The notes beneath the pieces are model-generated. The model did no database searches and was not told the DNA's origin. It was given only the letters and a program-made list of their open reading frames with translations. This document shows, piece by piece, positions 1 to 7,103 of a DNA stretch of 10,898 bases. The position numbers were made by a program, and so were the translations under genes. Location of the stretch: contig CAZMSZ010000261.1 of the NCBI GenBank assembly GCA_964569055.1, positions 1-10,898 of the forward strand, read 5' to 3'. This stretch comes from JAWLGW01 sp964569055. GTDB lineage: Bacteria; Planctomycetota; J058. Position 1 is the stretch's first letter. Each line of letters starts with the position of its first letter.

Positions 1-40
1 GCGAGCGACAGCTCTTCCTTGGCGCTCTTGGCGGTCAATT
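1..40. repeat. Dispersed intergenic repeat, left-end copy
   Basis: The first 40 bases reappear at 10788-10836. The only differences are one extra 9-base CTCTTGGCG unit in the right-hand copy and what follows each copy. The repeat starts with GCGAGCGACAGC and ends with GGCGGTCAATT. It sits at the window edge, so it is probably the last unit of a longer array continuing to the left. No protein is assigned to it: the frame running from it into the HD gene is open only because the DNA is so GC-rich. Confidence 0.85.
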
Positions 41-94
41 CGCGACGGCCTCCCCTCCAGAGTCCCCCCCCCGCTCTCCGAGGGCGCTGTCGCT
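4..94. repeat. Inverted pair of the 9-base core AGCGACAGC / GCTGTCGCT
   Basis: AGCGACAGC lies at 4-12 and its exact reverse complement GCTGTCGCT at 86-94. The same core occurs five more times at the right-hand end of the window: 10508-10516, 10665-10673, 10735-10743, 10791-10799 and 10864-10872. A C-tract preceded by AGAGT lies at about 58-73. The second + strand repeat there resembles 10496-10516, where AGAGT and a C-run also precede the core. Confidence 0.7.
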
Positions 95-97
95 CCC

Positions 98-121
98 ATT
101 CCGGTTCCGACTCCGATTCCG
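98..121 (+). repeat. 6-bp tandem repeat (4 units)
   Basis: Four consecutive hexamers follow the pattern NNTCCG (ATTCCG, GTTCCG, ACTCCG, ATTCCG), about 35 bases before the HD gene start. The repeat is short and imperfect. A different repeat, also built on a 6-base motif, lies in the right-hand intergenic region. Confidence 0.6.
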
Positions 122-145
122 CCCTCGTGCTACAACCCCCCCTCG

Positions 146-152
146 CGGAGGG
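146..152 (+). promoter_or_regulatory. Ribosome binding site of the HD gene
   Basis: A GCGGAGGG stretch sits about 5 bases before the ATG at 157. It is the main reason for choosing that ATG over the upstream TTG at 19, whose extra 46 codons would cover repeat DNA. Confidence 0.65.
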
Positions 153-156
153 CCCC

Positions 157-801
157 ATGCTCGACCCCGCTCGCTACGCGGCCGCCGTGGCGTTCGCCGC
201 CGAGATCCACGCTGCGCAGCGGCGCAAGCAGAGCGGGACGCCGTACGTGTCGCACCTGCTCGCGGTGAGCGCGCTGGTGCTCGAGCACGGGGGAGACGAG
301 GAGCAGGCGATCGCGGCGCTGCTGCACGACTCGATCGAGGACGTGGCCTCCGTGGACGGCGCGCTGCTCGAGGCGCGGTTCGGGGCGCGGGTCGCGCGGA
401 TCGTGCTCGACTGCACCGACACGCTGCCCGGCGACGTGCCGGGGGCCAAGGCGCCCTGGCGGGAGCGCAAGACGCGCTACCTCGAGCACCTCTCGCGCGC
501 GCCCGACGACAGCCTGCTGGTGGCCGCCTGCGACAAGCGGCACAACCTGGGCGCGCTGGTGTACGACCTGCGCGCCGGCGGGCTGGGCGTGCTCGAGGGC
601 TTTAACGCGGGGCCCGCCGAGCAGGTGTGGTTCTACGGCGAGGCGGTGCGCCGCTTCGCGGGGCGGGTGCCGCTCCGGCTCGAGCTCGAGCTGGCGGACC
701 TCGCGGCGGGGTTCGAGCGCCTGGTCACGGAGGACGACACCCGGCGCTACGACGCCGAGGCCGAGTGGGCCCGCCGGCACCAGGCGGGCGAGGGCTACTG
801 A
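157..801 (+). CDS. HD-domain (p)ppGpp hydrolase-like protein, MESH1/small alarmone hydrolase type
   Basis: A 214-residue cytosolic protein. Family knowledge: MESH1/SpoT-type HD domains use a metal to remove the 3'-diphosphate of (p)ppGpp, and human MESH1 also acts on NADPH. The expected residues are visible in order: QRRKQSGTPY (21-30), H33, HDSIED (57-62, giving H57, D58, E61 and D62) and DKRHN (126-130, giving D126 and N130). These match the HD-type hydrolase set of RelA/SpoT proteins. No synthetase, TGS or ACT domain follows, and the length suits a stand-alone small alarmone hydrolase. The C-terminal 60 residues are charged and probably helical. The ATG at 157 has a good ribosome binding site, and the protein starts directly at the HD fold. 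The gene converges with the VOC gene, overlapping it by 7 bases. The fold assignment is firm; the substrate is inferred from motif agreement only. Confidence 0.85.
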   Translation: MLDPARYAAAVAFAAEIHAAQRRKQSGTPYVSHLLAVSALVLEHGGDEEQAIAALLHDSIEDVASVDGALLEARFGARVARIVLDCTDTLPGDVPGAKAPWRERKTRYLEHLSRAPDDSLLVAACDKRHNLGALVYDLRAGGLGVLEGFNAGPAEQVWFYGEAVRRFAGRVPLRLELELADLAAGFERLVTEDDTRRYDAEAEWARRHQAGEGY

Positions 802-1166
802 GCGGCCGGCTTGTTCCGGTCGGGCGCGATCTCGTGCAGCATGAGCGTGTGGCCCTCGCTGTCGCGGATCAGGGCCATCTTGCACACGCCGTGGTCCATG
901 ACCTCGCCGATCGTCTCGACGCCCAGCCCGCGCAGGCGCTGCACCTCCGCCGCGATGTCGTCGGTCTCGAGGGCGAGGTAGGGCGGCGAGCCCTCCGGGC
1001 CGAACGTCTCCAGGCCGATCGACTTCCCGTCGGGGGCGTCGAGCTCGGCGTACTTCCCCTCGGCCGCGTCGAAGCGGTGCGCGAGGCCGAGCACCTCGCC
1101 GTAGAACTTCTTGGCCCGGGCCATGTCCCGCACGGGGACGCCCACGAAGGCGATCTTGGTGATCAT
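795..1166 (-). CDS. VOC-superfamily (glyoxalase/bleomycin-resistance fold) protein
   Basis: A 123-residue protein, the usual size of a single-chain VOC protein that dimerises to form its site. It has two beta-alpha-beta-beta-beta modules. The first begins IAFVGVPVRDMARAKKFYGE (about 5-24) and the second YLALETDDIAAEV (about 63-75), ending in DSEGHTLML. The positions that usually carry the metal-binding His/Glu appear to be Phe (first strand), Tyr (second module) and Met (last strand), so a classical metalloenzyme such as glyoxalase I or an extradiol dioxygenase is unlikely. Many uncharacterised bacterial proteins share this opening sequence. The ATG at 1166 has an AAGGAGAGG ribosome binding site. 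It lies 25 bases after the FAD oxidoreductase stop, so co-transcription is likely. The substrate is unknown; ligand binding or antibiotic sequestration are both possible. Confidence 0.85.
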   Translation of the reverse strand: MITKIAFVGVPVRDMARAKKFYGEVLGLAHRFDAAEGKYAELDAPDGKSIGLETFGPEGSPPYLALETDDIAAEVQRLRGLGVETIGEVMDHGVCKMALIRDSEGHTLMLHEIAPDRNKPAAQ

Positions 1167-1170
1167 GACG

Positions 1171-1190
1171 ACCTCTCCTTCGTGAGAGGT
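1171..1190 (-). promoter_or_regulatory. Hairpin overlapping the VOC gene ribosome binding site
   Basis: In the mRNA sense the segment reads ACCTCTC, a 6-base loop ACGAAG, then GAGAGGT: a perfect 7-bp stem. The 3' arm and loop contain the AAGGAGAGG ribosome binding site of the VOC gene, and the hairpin begins 2 bases after the upstream stop codon. If it folds it would mask that site unless ribosomes finishing the upstream gene open it. This is seen directly as an inverted repeat; the regulatory role is inferred. Confidence 0.45.
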
Positions 1191-1191
1191 T

Positions 1192-2502
1192 CTACGGCCG
1201 CAGGGCGGCCCCCGCCAGCAGGCCGTCGCGCAGCGAGTCGGCGATCCCCTGGAACACCCAGCGGGCGTAGCGCCCGACCTGGTGGACGCCGCGCGCCTCG
1301 AGCGCGGCGAGCGCCTCGGGGACCCAGCGCGAGCCGGGCCACGACCAGGTGTAGGCCACCTCGATCCAGGTCGGGTCGACCGCGTCGGCCTCGCCCAGCC
1401 AGCCCCAGCCCTGCAGCTCGGCGACCACCGCCGCGCACAGCGCCTCGAGCTCGCCCTCGCTCGGCCGGACGCCCTCGGGGTAGGCCTGCTCCACGTAGAT
1501 CGCGGTGTGGGCGTGCGCCTGGCGGCGGGAGGCGGGCAGGAACGAGGTGTCGACCTGGTCGTAGAACCCGACCCGGTGGAAGCCCGCCTCGCTGCGCGGC
1601 ACGTAGACCCACTGCTCGCTCGGGCAGCGCGGCCCGCGCACGCCGCCCACGTTGATCACCAGCACCTGCGGCGAGGGGTTGGCCCGCTCGCGCGTCTCGA
1701 GCCCGCACAGGCGCAGGGCATGGTTGAGCGGGAGGGTCGAGATCAGGCGCTCGAACCGCCGCGCCTCGCCGCCCACGAACAGGACCTCGCGCCGGTCGAG
1801 GTCGATCCGCTCCACGCGATGACCGTAGTGGACGTCGCAGCGCGCGGCGAGCGCGTCCGACAGCGCGTCGAGCCCGGGCTCGGGGTAGACGAACGTGGCG
1901 TTGTAGCCCACCGCCGGCGCCTCGGCGAAGCTGCCGCGGATCACGTGCGCCAGGTCGACCGGCGACTTGTAGGCGTCCTGGGGCGCGATCTCCCGGTAGA
2001 GCCCCGCCGTGTACAGCGCGTGGAACGGCTCGAAGAACAGCTCGCACAAGGTGGGGCCGAAGCTGGCGCGCAGCCAGTCGGCCATGGTGCGCACCGGCGG
2101 GCGCGAGGTGGCGAGCGCGGTCATCTCCTCCAGGCAGCGCGCCGCGCGCGCCGGGCCGAGCTGGCGGAGGTGGTTCTGGATCGGGTAGTCGACCCGCGCC
2201 TCCTCGCCCGGCAGATAGACCGCCGAGCGGCGGGTGTAGGTCTTGATCGGCACCAGCGAGCGCAGCAGCGCGTGCACCAGCGGGTCGCCGCCGAAGATCC
2301 AGTGGCCGCCCCCGATCTCGAACCGATACGCCTCCCCGTCGCTCGGCGGCGAAGCGAGCCGCTCGCGGCTGCCGGGGCGGAGGTAGTACGACGAGCAGAT
2401 CCCGCCCGCGCGCTCGCGCGCCTCGAACACCGGCAGCCCGCTGGCGAGGCCGGCGGCCAGGCCCGTCATGCCGGCGCCCAGGATCAACGTCTCTCCGCCC
2501 AC
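1192..2502 (-). CDS. FAD-dependent oxidoreductase, protoporphyrinogen-oxidase/UDP-galactopyranose-mutase-like
   Basis: A 436-residue flavoprotein. The N-terminus has a dinucleotide-binding Rossmann motif, LILGAGMTGLAAG (6-18), with a Glu at 27 (VFEARERAGG) for the adenosine ribose. Also visible are FEIGGGHWIFGGDP (FAD/substrate contact), DYPIQNHL, FFEPFHALYTAGLY and a C-terminal GRYARWVFQGIADSLRDGLL, the usual last FAD-binding segment of the amine-oxidase/NAD(P)-binding_8 group. The protein resembles protoporphyrinogen-oxidase-like and UDP-galactopyranose-mutase-like proteins often found near polysaccharide genes, but motifs alone do not give the substrate. No signal peptide is seen. The start is GTG, supported by AGGAGG four bases upstream. 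It lies 58 bases after the WD40 gene and 25 bases before the VOC gene. A carbohydrate or terpenoid/heme intermediate is plausible; I cannot choose. Confidence 0.85.
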   Translation of the reverse strand: MGGETLILGAGMTGLAAGLASGLPVFEARERAGGICSSYYLRPGSRERLASPPSDGEAYRFEIGGGHWIFGGDPLVHALLRSLVPIKTYTRRSAVYLPGEEARVDYPIQNHLRQLGPARAARCLEEMTALATSRPPVRTMADWLRASFGPTLCELFFEPFHALYTAGLYREIAPQDAYKSPVDLAHVIRGSFAEAPAVGYNATFVYPEPGLDALSDALAARCDVHYGHRVERIDLDRREVLFVGGEARRFERLISTLPLNHALRLCGLETRERANPSPQVLVINVGGVRGPRCPSEQWVYVPRSEAGFHRVGFYDQVDTSFLPASRRQAHAHTAIYVEQAYPEGVRPSEGELEALCAAVVAELQGWGWLGEADAVDPTWIEVAYTWSWPGSRWVPEALAALEARGVHQVGRYARWVFQGIADSLRDGLLAGAALRP

Positions 2503-2506
2503 GACG

Positions 2507-2512
2507 CCTCCT
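2507..2512 (-). promoter_or_regulatory. Ribosome binding site deciding the GTG start of the FAD oxidoreductase
   Basis: AGGAGG on the minus strand lies four bases before the GTG at 2502. The protein then reaches its glycine-rich FAD motif within ten residues, as expected for this family. Confidence 0.65.
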
Positions 2513-2560
2513 CGAGTCGAGCGGGCCAGCGTAGCGCGGCGCCCGCGCCGAGGCGAACGC

Positions 2561-4450
2561 TCAGGGGCCGGGGAGCCGCCACAGGTGGGCGCCCTCGTGC
2601 CCGCCCGTGAGCGCCCAGCGGCCGTCGGCGGAGAGGGAGAGGGAGAGGGCGTGGGCGGCGCCGGGCCAGGTCTCGCCCGGCGAGGCGCGCCCGTCGGGCT
2701 CGAGCTGCCACAAGCGGGCGCCGTCGTCCCCGACCAGGATCACGTGGTCCCCGGCGGGGGTGAACGCGACCGCGGCGACGCGGTCGTCGTGCGGGAGGCG
2801 GGCGAGCAGGCGCAGGCCGAGCAGCTCGCCGGTGGGCTCGAGGCTCCACACGGCGGCGGCGCCCGTCCGCCCGGTGATCAGCCGCCGCTCGGCGGCGTCG
2901 AATGCGGCCGCCTCGCTCGCGGAGTCGTACTCCCAGCCCCAGTCGCGGACCTCCGCGAGCGTGCGAGCCGGCGACGAGGAGACGTCCGCCAGGACCAGGC
3001 GCGGCGCATGATCGCCGTCGCCGAGGGCGTAGTCGCCGTCGCCGACGGCGTCGTCCTCCTCGTCCAGCGGGTCGTCGCGCCAGCGGGCCGGTGGTATGGG
3101 TCCGTACGACGCCGCGACCAGCACGCCCCTCGCCGAGACCGCGACCACGGCGTCGCCCTCGCGCCGGATCAAGAACCGATTCGACCCCAGCCGCGTCCCG
3201 CCCTCGAGCGGCGCGATTCGCACCCCTTCGCCGTAGAGCACGGCCGAGGTCCGGCCCGCCGCGGTCACGAAGCGGAGCCCAGACACCCGGAGCGGCTGAC
3301 CCTCCAGCGGGGAGGTCGGCTCGGGGAGCGACCCGTGCAGGTCCGTGAGGTCCCACGCCAGCAGCTCGCCGCGGTCCGTGGCGGCGAACAGCCAACGTCC
3401 GGTCGGAGCGAACGCCAGCGCCTCGACCCACTGGTCGAGGAGGATCCCCAGGCGGTCGGCGCGGCCGGCCTTCGGCTCGAGGCTCCACAGCCCGACGCCA
3501 GCCGCGGTCCCGAAGGCGGCCAGGCGGGCGTCGGGTGAGAGCGCCGCGCGGTAGGCGGCGGGGCCGCCGCGGGCATCGGGGTCCGGCTCGACCAGCGTCA
3601 GCGCGGGTTCGGTCGAGCGCGCGGGGACGTGGCGCGGGGCGCGCCACACCTCGATCACCCGTCCGTTGGCCGGATCGAGGTCCACCACCAGACGATGCAG
3701 GCCGAGCCACTCCTCGAGCTCGGCCGGCGGGAGGCCAGGCGCGAGCGAGTACCAGAAGCGCTCGCAGCGGTGGGACAGGCCGCTCTCGCCGTCGGGGTCG
3801 GGCGCGAGCTCGAGGTCGGGCCGGCCGAGCCGGGCGACCACCTCGCCGCGCCCCTGCCCGGCGCGGAGCGCCTCCGCTCCCGCGAGGAGTCGCGCGACCC
3901 GGGCGGACGGCGCGGCGACCTCGAGCTCCACCCAGGGCGAGACCAGGCGGCCGTGCCACGCAGCGCGCCACCGCTCGGCCAGCTCCGCGGGGATCAGATC
4001 CGCGTAGTAACTCGCCACCTCCGGGTGGACCTCGTAGCTCACCCGCACCGCGTAGCGGCCGGGGCGCGTCAGCACGAACTGGCCCTGCAACCGGAGGCGG
4101 CGCGTCTCCAGCGGGAGCTCGCTCGCGCCGGTGGCCAGCTCCGGCAGGTCTTCGGGCACCAGCGGGCTCACGTCGCCGCACAGCCCCGTGGCCGGGCCGA
4201 GCACCGCCTGGGGCTCGCTCCCGTCGACGGGCCGCACCTCCCAGCGCACCGAGACCGGCAACACCTCGCACGGGAGCGGCAGCGTGACGGGGGCGGGCCC
4301 GGGGTTCTCGACGAACACCCGCACCGTGGGCTGGGTGCCGAACGGGATCGGCCCGGGCGCCTCGAGGCGGAGCCGCAGCCCCGCCGCGTCCTGCGCGGCC
4401 GCGGGCAGGACGAGGAGCACGGCGAGCAGCGCGAGCGGTAGGCGATCCAT
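2561..4450 (-). CDS. Secreted WD40-repeat (beta-propeller) protein with N-terminal beta-sandwich domain
   Basis: A 629-residue exported protein. A Sec signal peptide spans 1-19 (basic MDR, a Leu/Val-rich core, then LPAAAQ), with cleavage likely after one of the alanines. Residues about 25-178 form a beta-rich domain beginning LRLRLEAPGPIPFG and resembling the bacterial extracellular immunoglobulin-like or BsuPI-type sandwich. Residues about 196-270 (EVVARLGRPD, WYS, then LVVDLDPANGRV) look like a short SmpA/BamE-like module. From about 298 to the end come degenerate WD40 blades such as ALSPDARLAAFGTAAGVGLW, LAFAPTGRWLFAATDRGELL, VAFTPAGDHVILVGDDGARL and LSLSADGRWALTGGHEGAHL. An acidic insert with two GDGD motifs lies at 463-483. 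The ATG at 4450 was preferred to a TTG at 4504 because it places the signal peptide at the N-terminus. A binding or scaffold role outside the inner membrane is likely; no catalytic residues are recognised. Confidence 0.8.
   Translation of the reverse strand: MDRLPLALLAVLLVLPAAAQDAAGLRLRLEAPGPIPFGTQPTVRVFVENPGPAPVTLPLPCEVLPVSVRWEVRPVDGSEPQAVLGPATGLCGDVSPLVPEDLPELATGASELPLETRRLRLQGQFVLTRPGRYAVRVSYEVHPEVASYYADLIPAELAERWRAAWHGRLVSPWVELEVAAPSARVARLLAGAEALRAGQGRGEVVARLGRPDLELAPDPDGESGLSHRCERFWYSLAPGLPPAELEEWLGLHRLVVDLDPANGRVIEVWRAPRHVPARSTEPALTLVEPDPDARGGPAAYRAALSPDARLAAFGTAAGVGLWSLEPKAGRADRLGILLDQWVEALAFAPTGRWLFAATDRGELLAWDLTDLHGSLPEPTSPLEGQPLRVSGLRFVTAAGRTSAVLYGEGVRIAPLEGGTRLGSNRFLIRREGDAVVAVSARGVLVAASYGPIPPARWRDDPLDEEDDAVGDGDYALGDGDHAPRLVLADVSSSPARTLAEVRDWGWEYDSASEAAAFDAAERRLITGRTGAAAVWSLEPTGELLGLRLLARLPHDDRVAAVAFTPAGDHVILVGDDGARLWQLEPDGRASPGETWPGAAHALSLSLSADGRWALTGGHEGAHLWRLPGP
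3012..3053 (-). repeat. 21-bp tandem duplication inside the WD40 gene
   Basis: Two near-identical 21-base units (TCGCCGTCGCCGA followed by an eight-base variable end) lie head to tail at 3012-3032 and 3033-3053. They encode the repeated GDGD motif, VGDGDYALGDGDHA, in a loop between propeller blades. The length is a multiple of three, so gain or loss of a unit keeps the frame. Confidence 0.65.
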
Positions 4451-4484
4451 GCCAGCCCCAACGCGCGCCGGGGGGCTTGGTTCC

Positions 4485-4748
4485 TCAGCGAGGCAAAAGC
4501 TCAAGCCGATACGCCAGATACAGCGCGCCGCCCACCAGCGCGGCCAACCCCAGCACCCGCCCCAGCGCCGCGCCGCAGGACAGCGGCTCCTCGCGGGCCG
4601 CGCCCACCACGCCGTAGCGGCGGCGGCGGAAGGCGCAGGTGCGCGAGCAGCAGCCGTCGTGGCTCTTGCACTGCACGCACAGGGCCCGCATGCACACCGG
4701 ACAGTGGTACTTGGCGAACAGCTCGTGCCGCTTGCAGGTGCTCTGCAT
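4485..4748 (-). CDS. Small B-box-like zinc-binding protein with C-terminal membrane anchor
   Basis: An 87-residue protein. The first 40 residues carry a regular set of Cys/His pairs: C5-x2-H8, C16-x2-C19, C24-x2-C27, H30, C33, C34 and C38. This spacing resembles the treble-clef/B-box zinc fingers seen in many environmental bacteria. A basic RRRR cluster (41-44) follows, then a hydrophobic segment at about 59-80 long enough for one transmembrane helix, and a short tail LELLPR. The positive-inside rule suggests that the zinc domain faces the cytoplasm. The ATG at 4748 follows the sulfotransferase stop by 46 bases without a strong ribosome binding site. The WD40 gene starts 34 bases downstream. 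Its role is unknown; protein-protein contact at the inner membrane is the most reasonable guess. Confidence 0.75.
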   Translation of the reverse strand: MQSTCKRHELFAKYHCPVCMRALCVQCKSHDGCCSRTCAFRRRRYGVVGAAREEPLSCGAALGRVLGLAALVGGALYLAYRLELLPR

Positions 4749-4794
4749 GAGCGGCGAGGTTACGCCCTGGCGCCCTGGCCGCCAAGCGACCTGC

Positions 4795-5814
4795 TCACCG
4801 CGGCGCGAGCTCCTCGCGCAGGAGGTCGCGCGCCCGCAAGCCGGCCAAGAAGCGCTCGCCCACCCGCTCGACCTCGGGGTGGAGCGGGCGGGCGCGGGGG
4901 CGCGGAGCGATCGTCTCGAGCGGGCAGGTGGGCGTCAGGCCGAAGAAGCGCGCCACCGCGCCCAGCGTCTCGGCGGGGCGCTCGGTCAGGGCGGGGTAGG
5001 TGACCTCGAGCTTGCAGCCCTCGGGGAGCGCGGCCCACGAGGCCAGGTAGCGGCCGAGCTCGCGGCGGACGTCGCTCATGAGCACCCGCAGCATGAGCCG
5101 CGCGTAGCGCTCGCGGCCGACCCAGCGATACAGGCGCCTCTGCGCGCCGATCACCGCGCGCCCGAGCGGGAAGCCAGCCAGGAGCATCTGCAGGTACTCC
5201 GCCTCGGTCCCGCCGAACAGCAGCGCGTTCTCGAGCTGGCTGTGGAGGATCCGCAGCGGGTGGCGCGCTATGAACACGAACCGCGCCTGGGGGTACAGCC
5301 GGTGGATCTGGGGCGCCCAGCCGGTGTCCCAGGGGTTCTTGAGGAGCGCCGCCTGGGCCCCCGGGTGCAGCACCAGGAGCTTGCGGCACAGGTCGTCGAA
5401 CAGCGGGCGGGTCTTGCGCTCGAGGTGGACCGAGCCGCCGAAGCGCTGCAGCAGCCAGCCGTACTCCTCGACCATGGCGTGCGACAGCGCGATCGCGTCG
5501 ACCTGGCGGTCGGAGAGGCCGAGCGCCGCGAAGTGGGCGTCGAGCGCGTCCTGGTCGGCGTGGAGCGTCCCCTGCTGGAATCGGTTGAGGAGGCGCGGGT
5601 AGCACAGGACGTGGTGGGCGGTGAGGGGCGCCAGGGGGAGCACCCTGGCCAGCGACTCGTACAGGAACGTGGTCCCCGAGCGGTGCAGCCCCACCACGAA
5701 CAGGGGGCGGATCGGCACGCCCTCGAGCAGCGCGCGCCAGGGCGCGTCCTCGTCGACCAGCGCGCCGGGGTAGTCGGTCGGGCGCGGCCGGGGCGGCGCG
5801 GCGACGTCGCTCAC
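4795..5814 (-). CDS. Sulfotransferase family protein (PAPS-dependent)
   Basis: A 339-residue, probably cytosolic enzyme that would transfer sulfate from PAPS to a hydroxyl acceptor. The 5'-phosphosulfate loop is clear: VVGLHRSGTTFLYESLA (40-56), with the Gly-x-x-Arg-Ser-Gly-Thr-Thr signature. The 3'-phosphate-binding strand-loop is RFVFIARHPLRILHSQL (178-194), with Arg184 and Ser192. LLKNPWDTGWAPQI (157-170) lies just before it, as is usual in the Sulfotransfer_3-type family. The length is normal. The start is GTG at 5814, overlapping the glycosyltransferase TGA by four bases (GTGA), which implies translational coupling. With a membrane glycosyltransferase and a phosphotransferase in the same operon, a glycolipid or other amphipathic molecule is the likely acceptor. 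This is inferred from context; the motifs do not identify the acceptor. Confidence 0.85.
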   Translation of the reverse strand: MSDVAAPPRPRPTDYPGALVDEDAPWRALLEGVPIRPLFVVGLHRSGTTFLYESLARVLPLAPLTAHHVLCYPRLLNRFQQGTLHADQDALDAHFAALGLSDRQVDAIALSHAMVEEYGWLLQRFGGSVHLERKTRPLFDDLCRKLLVLHPGAQAALLKNPWDTGWAPQIHRLYPQARFVFIARHPLRILHSQLENALLFGGTEAEYLQMLLAGFPLGRAVIGAQRRLYRWVGRERYARLMLRVLMSDVRRELGRYLASWAALPEGCKLEVTYPALTERPAETLGAVARFFGLTPTCPLETIAPRPRARPLHPEVERVGERFLAGLRARDLLREELAPR

Positions 5815-7103
5815 GCGCCGGCTTGCTCCGCGGCGCGCCGCGCCTCGACCATGGCGGTCAGCGCGGCGGGGTCGTCGGTGGTGAGCGTGCGCCCGCGCAG
5901 CTCGATCGCGCCGGCGGAGAACCGAGCGCGGTAGCCGGCCAGGAGCGTGCGGCAGCAGAGGAGCGCCCCGATCGGCGCCAGCAGCGAGCGCCACAGCGGG
6001 AGCTTCATGCTGGCCCGGTTGAGCGCCTGGAACAGCACGCCTGCGATCAGCAGGCCCAGCGCCAGGCCGCGCAGCGACACGGGCCCGAGGGCGAACGGCG
6101 GGAGGGCGCCGCTCCAGGCCAGCGCCCCGGTGAGCGGCGGGAGGACGGCGGCGAGCAGCAGCGCCGCGAGCACGGTCAGGAAGAACGGGCGGCCGCGACC
6201 GAGCCACGGCGTGCCCGCCGCGATCAGCCGCGCCCAGCCGCGGTGCGCCTCGTCGAGGTCGACGTAGTTGACGCAGGTGTAGAGCTGCGCGCCCGGCAAG
6301 AAGCGATACGGCAGCTCGTGCTCCTTGAACAGCCGCCCCATGGCGAGGTCGTCCTGCGCGAACCCCGCCAGCGCCGCGTGGCCGCCGATCCGCTCGTAGG
6401 CGCCGCGCTCGACCAAGATGTACTGCCCGTTGGCCCAGCCGAGGTGGCGCGCGGCGCGGTCGTTGACCGCGCGCAGCGGGATCGCGAAGAACACCACCAC
6501 GTACAGCGTGCCCTCCAGCACCTCGCCCCAGAAGCCCGGGTTGGGATACACGCCCGAGGCCGAGTAGGCCGAGAGGCCGTTTCGCGTGGCGAACGTCATG
6601 GAGCGCCACAGCGCGTCGGGGTGGTGGCGCACGTCGGCGTCGGCGAACAGCAGCCACTCGCCGCTCGCCTGCCGGGCGGCCTCGCTCAGCACGTACGCCT
6701 TGCCGCTCTTGAACGCGCTCCGCTCGCCCACGGCGACCTCGGCGAGGTCGACCAGGCGGGCGCGCGCGCCGGCGGGGTCGAGCTCGCCGAGCACGCGCTC
6801 GGCGATCGCCACGGTGTCGTCGGTGGAGGCGTCGTCGACGAGCAGCACCTCGAGGTTGGGGTAGTCCGAGGCGAGGAGGGAGCGGATCGCGGCCTCGACG
6901 TTGCGCGCCTCGTTGCGGACCGGGACGATCACGCTCACCCGCGGGAGCGCGGCCAGCGCCTCGTCGGAGGGGCGAGTCAGCGCGAGCAGCTCGCGCTCGG
7001 CGCCGAGGCTGGCGGCCTTGGCCACGAGCGCGAAGGTGACCGCGAGGAGCGTCAGGGCGCCGAGCGCGGTGAGCGCGAACAGGGCGGCGGCGAGGGCGGT
7101 CAC
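5811..7103 (-). CDS. Membrane glycosyltransferase, family 2
   Basis: A 430-residue inner-membrane enzyme that would move a sugar from a nucleotide-sugar to an acceptor on the cytoplasmic face. An N-terminal membrane helix (about 5-27) is followed by a GT-A domain: RVSVIVPVRNEARNVEAAI (55-73), VLLVDDASTDDT (86-97), FADADVRHHPDAL (153-165, carrying the D-x-D metal site) and GFAQDDLAMG (247-256, the acceptor/base loop). Three hydrophobic C-terminal segments lie at about 308-330, 344-362 and 372-390. The layout and motifs resemble the ceramide-glucosyltransferase/HpnB/CrtQ-like branch, whose acceptors are lipids. The start is GTG at 7103, overlapping the TGA of the upstream gene by four bases and preceded by GGAG five bases away. 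The true gene ends in TGA at 5811, which overlaps the sulfotransferase start. A much longer frame open to 10463 is not coding. Confidence 0.85.
   Translation of the reverse strand: MTALAAALFALTALGALTLLAVTFALVAKAASLGAERELLALTRPSDEALAALPRVSVIVPVRNEARNVEAAIRSLLASDYPNLEVLLVDDASTDDTVAIAERVLGELDPAGARARLVDLAEVAVGERSAFKSGKAYVLSEAARQASGEWLLFADADVRHHPDALWRSMTFATRNGLSAYSASGVYPNPGFWGEVLEGTLYVVVFFAIPLRAVNDRAARHLGWANGQYILVERGAYERIGGHAALAGFAQDDLAMGRLFKEHELPYRFLPGAQLYTCVNYVDLDEAHRGWARLIAAGTPWLGRGRPFFLTVLAALLLAAVLPPLTGALAWSGALPPFALGPVSLRGLALGLLIAGVLFQALNRASMKLPLWRSLLAPIGALLCCRTLLAGYRARFSAGAIELRGRTLTTDDPAALTAMVEARRAAEQAGA

Noticed and set aside
19..156. Upstream TTG start giving a 260-residue HD protein
   Set aside because: The added residues translate the dispersed repeat, C-tract and hexamer repeat. 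The ATG at 157 has a proper ribosome binding site and matches the family start.
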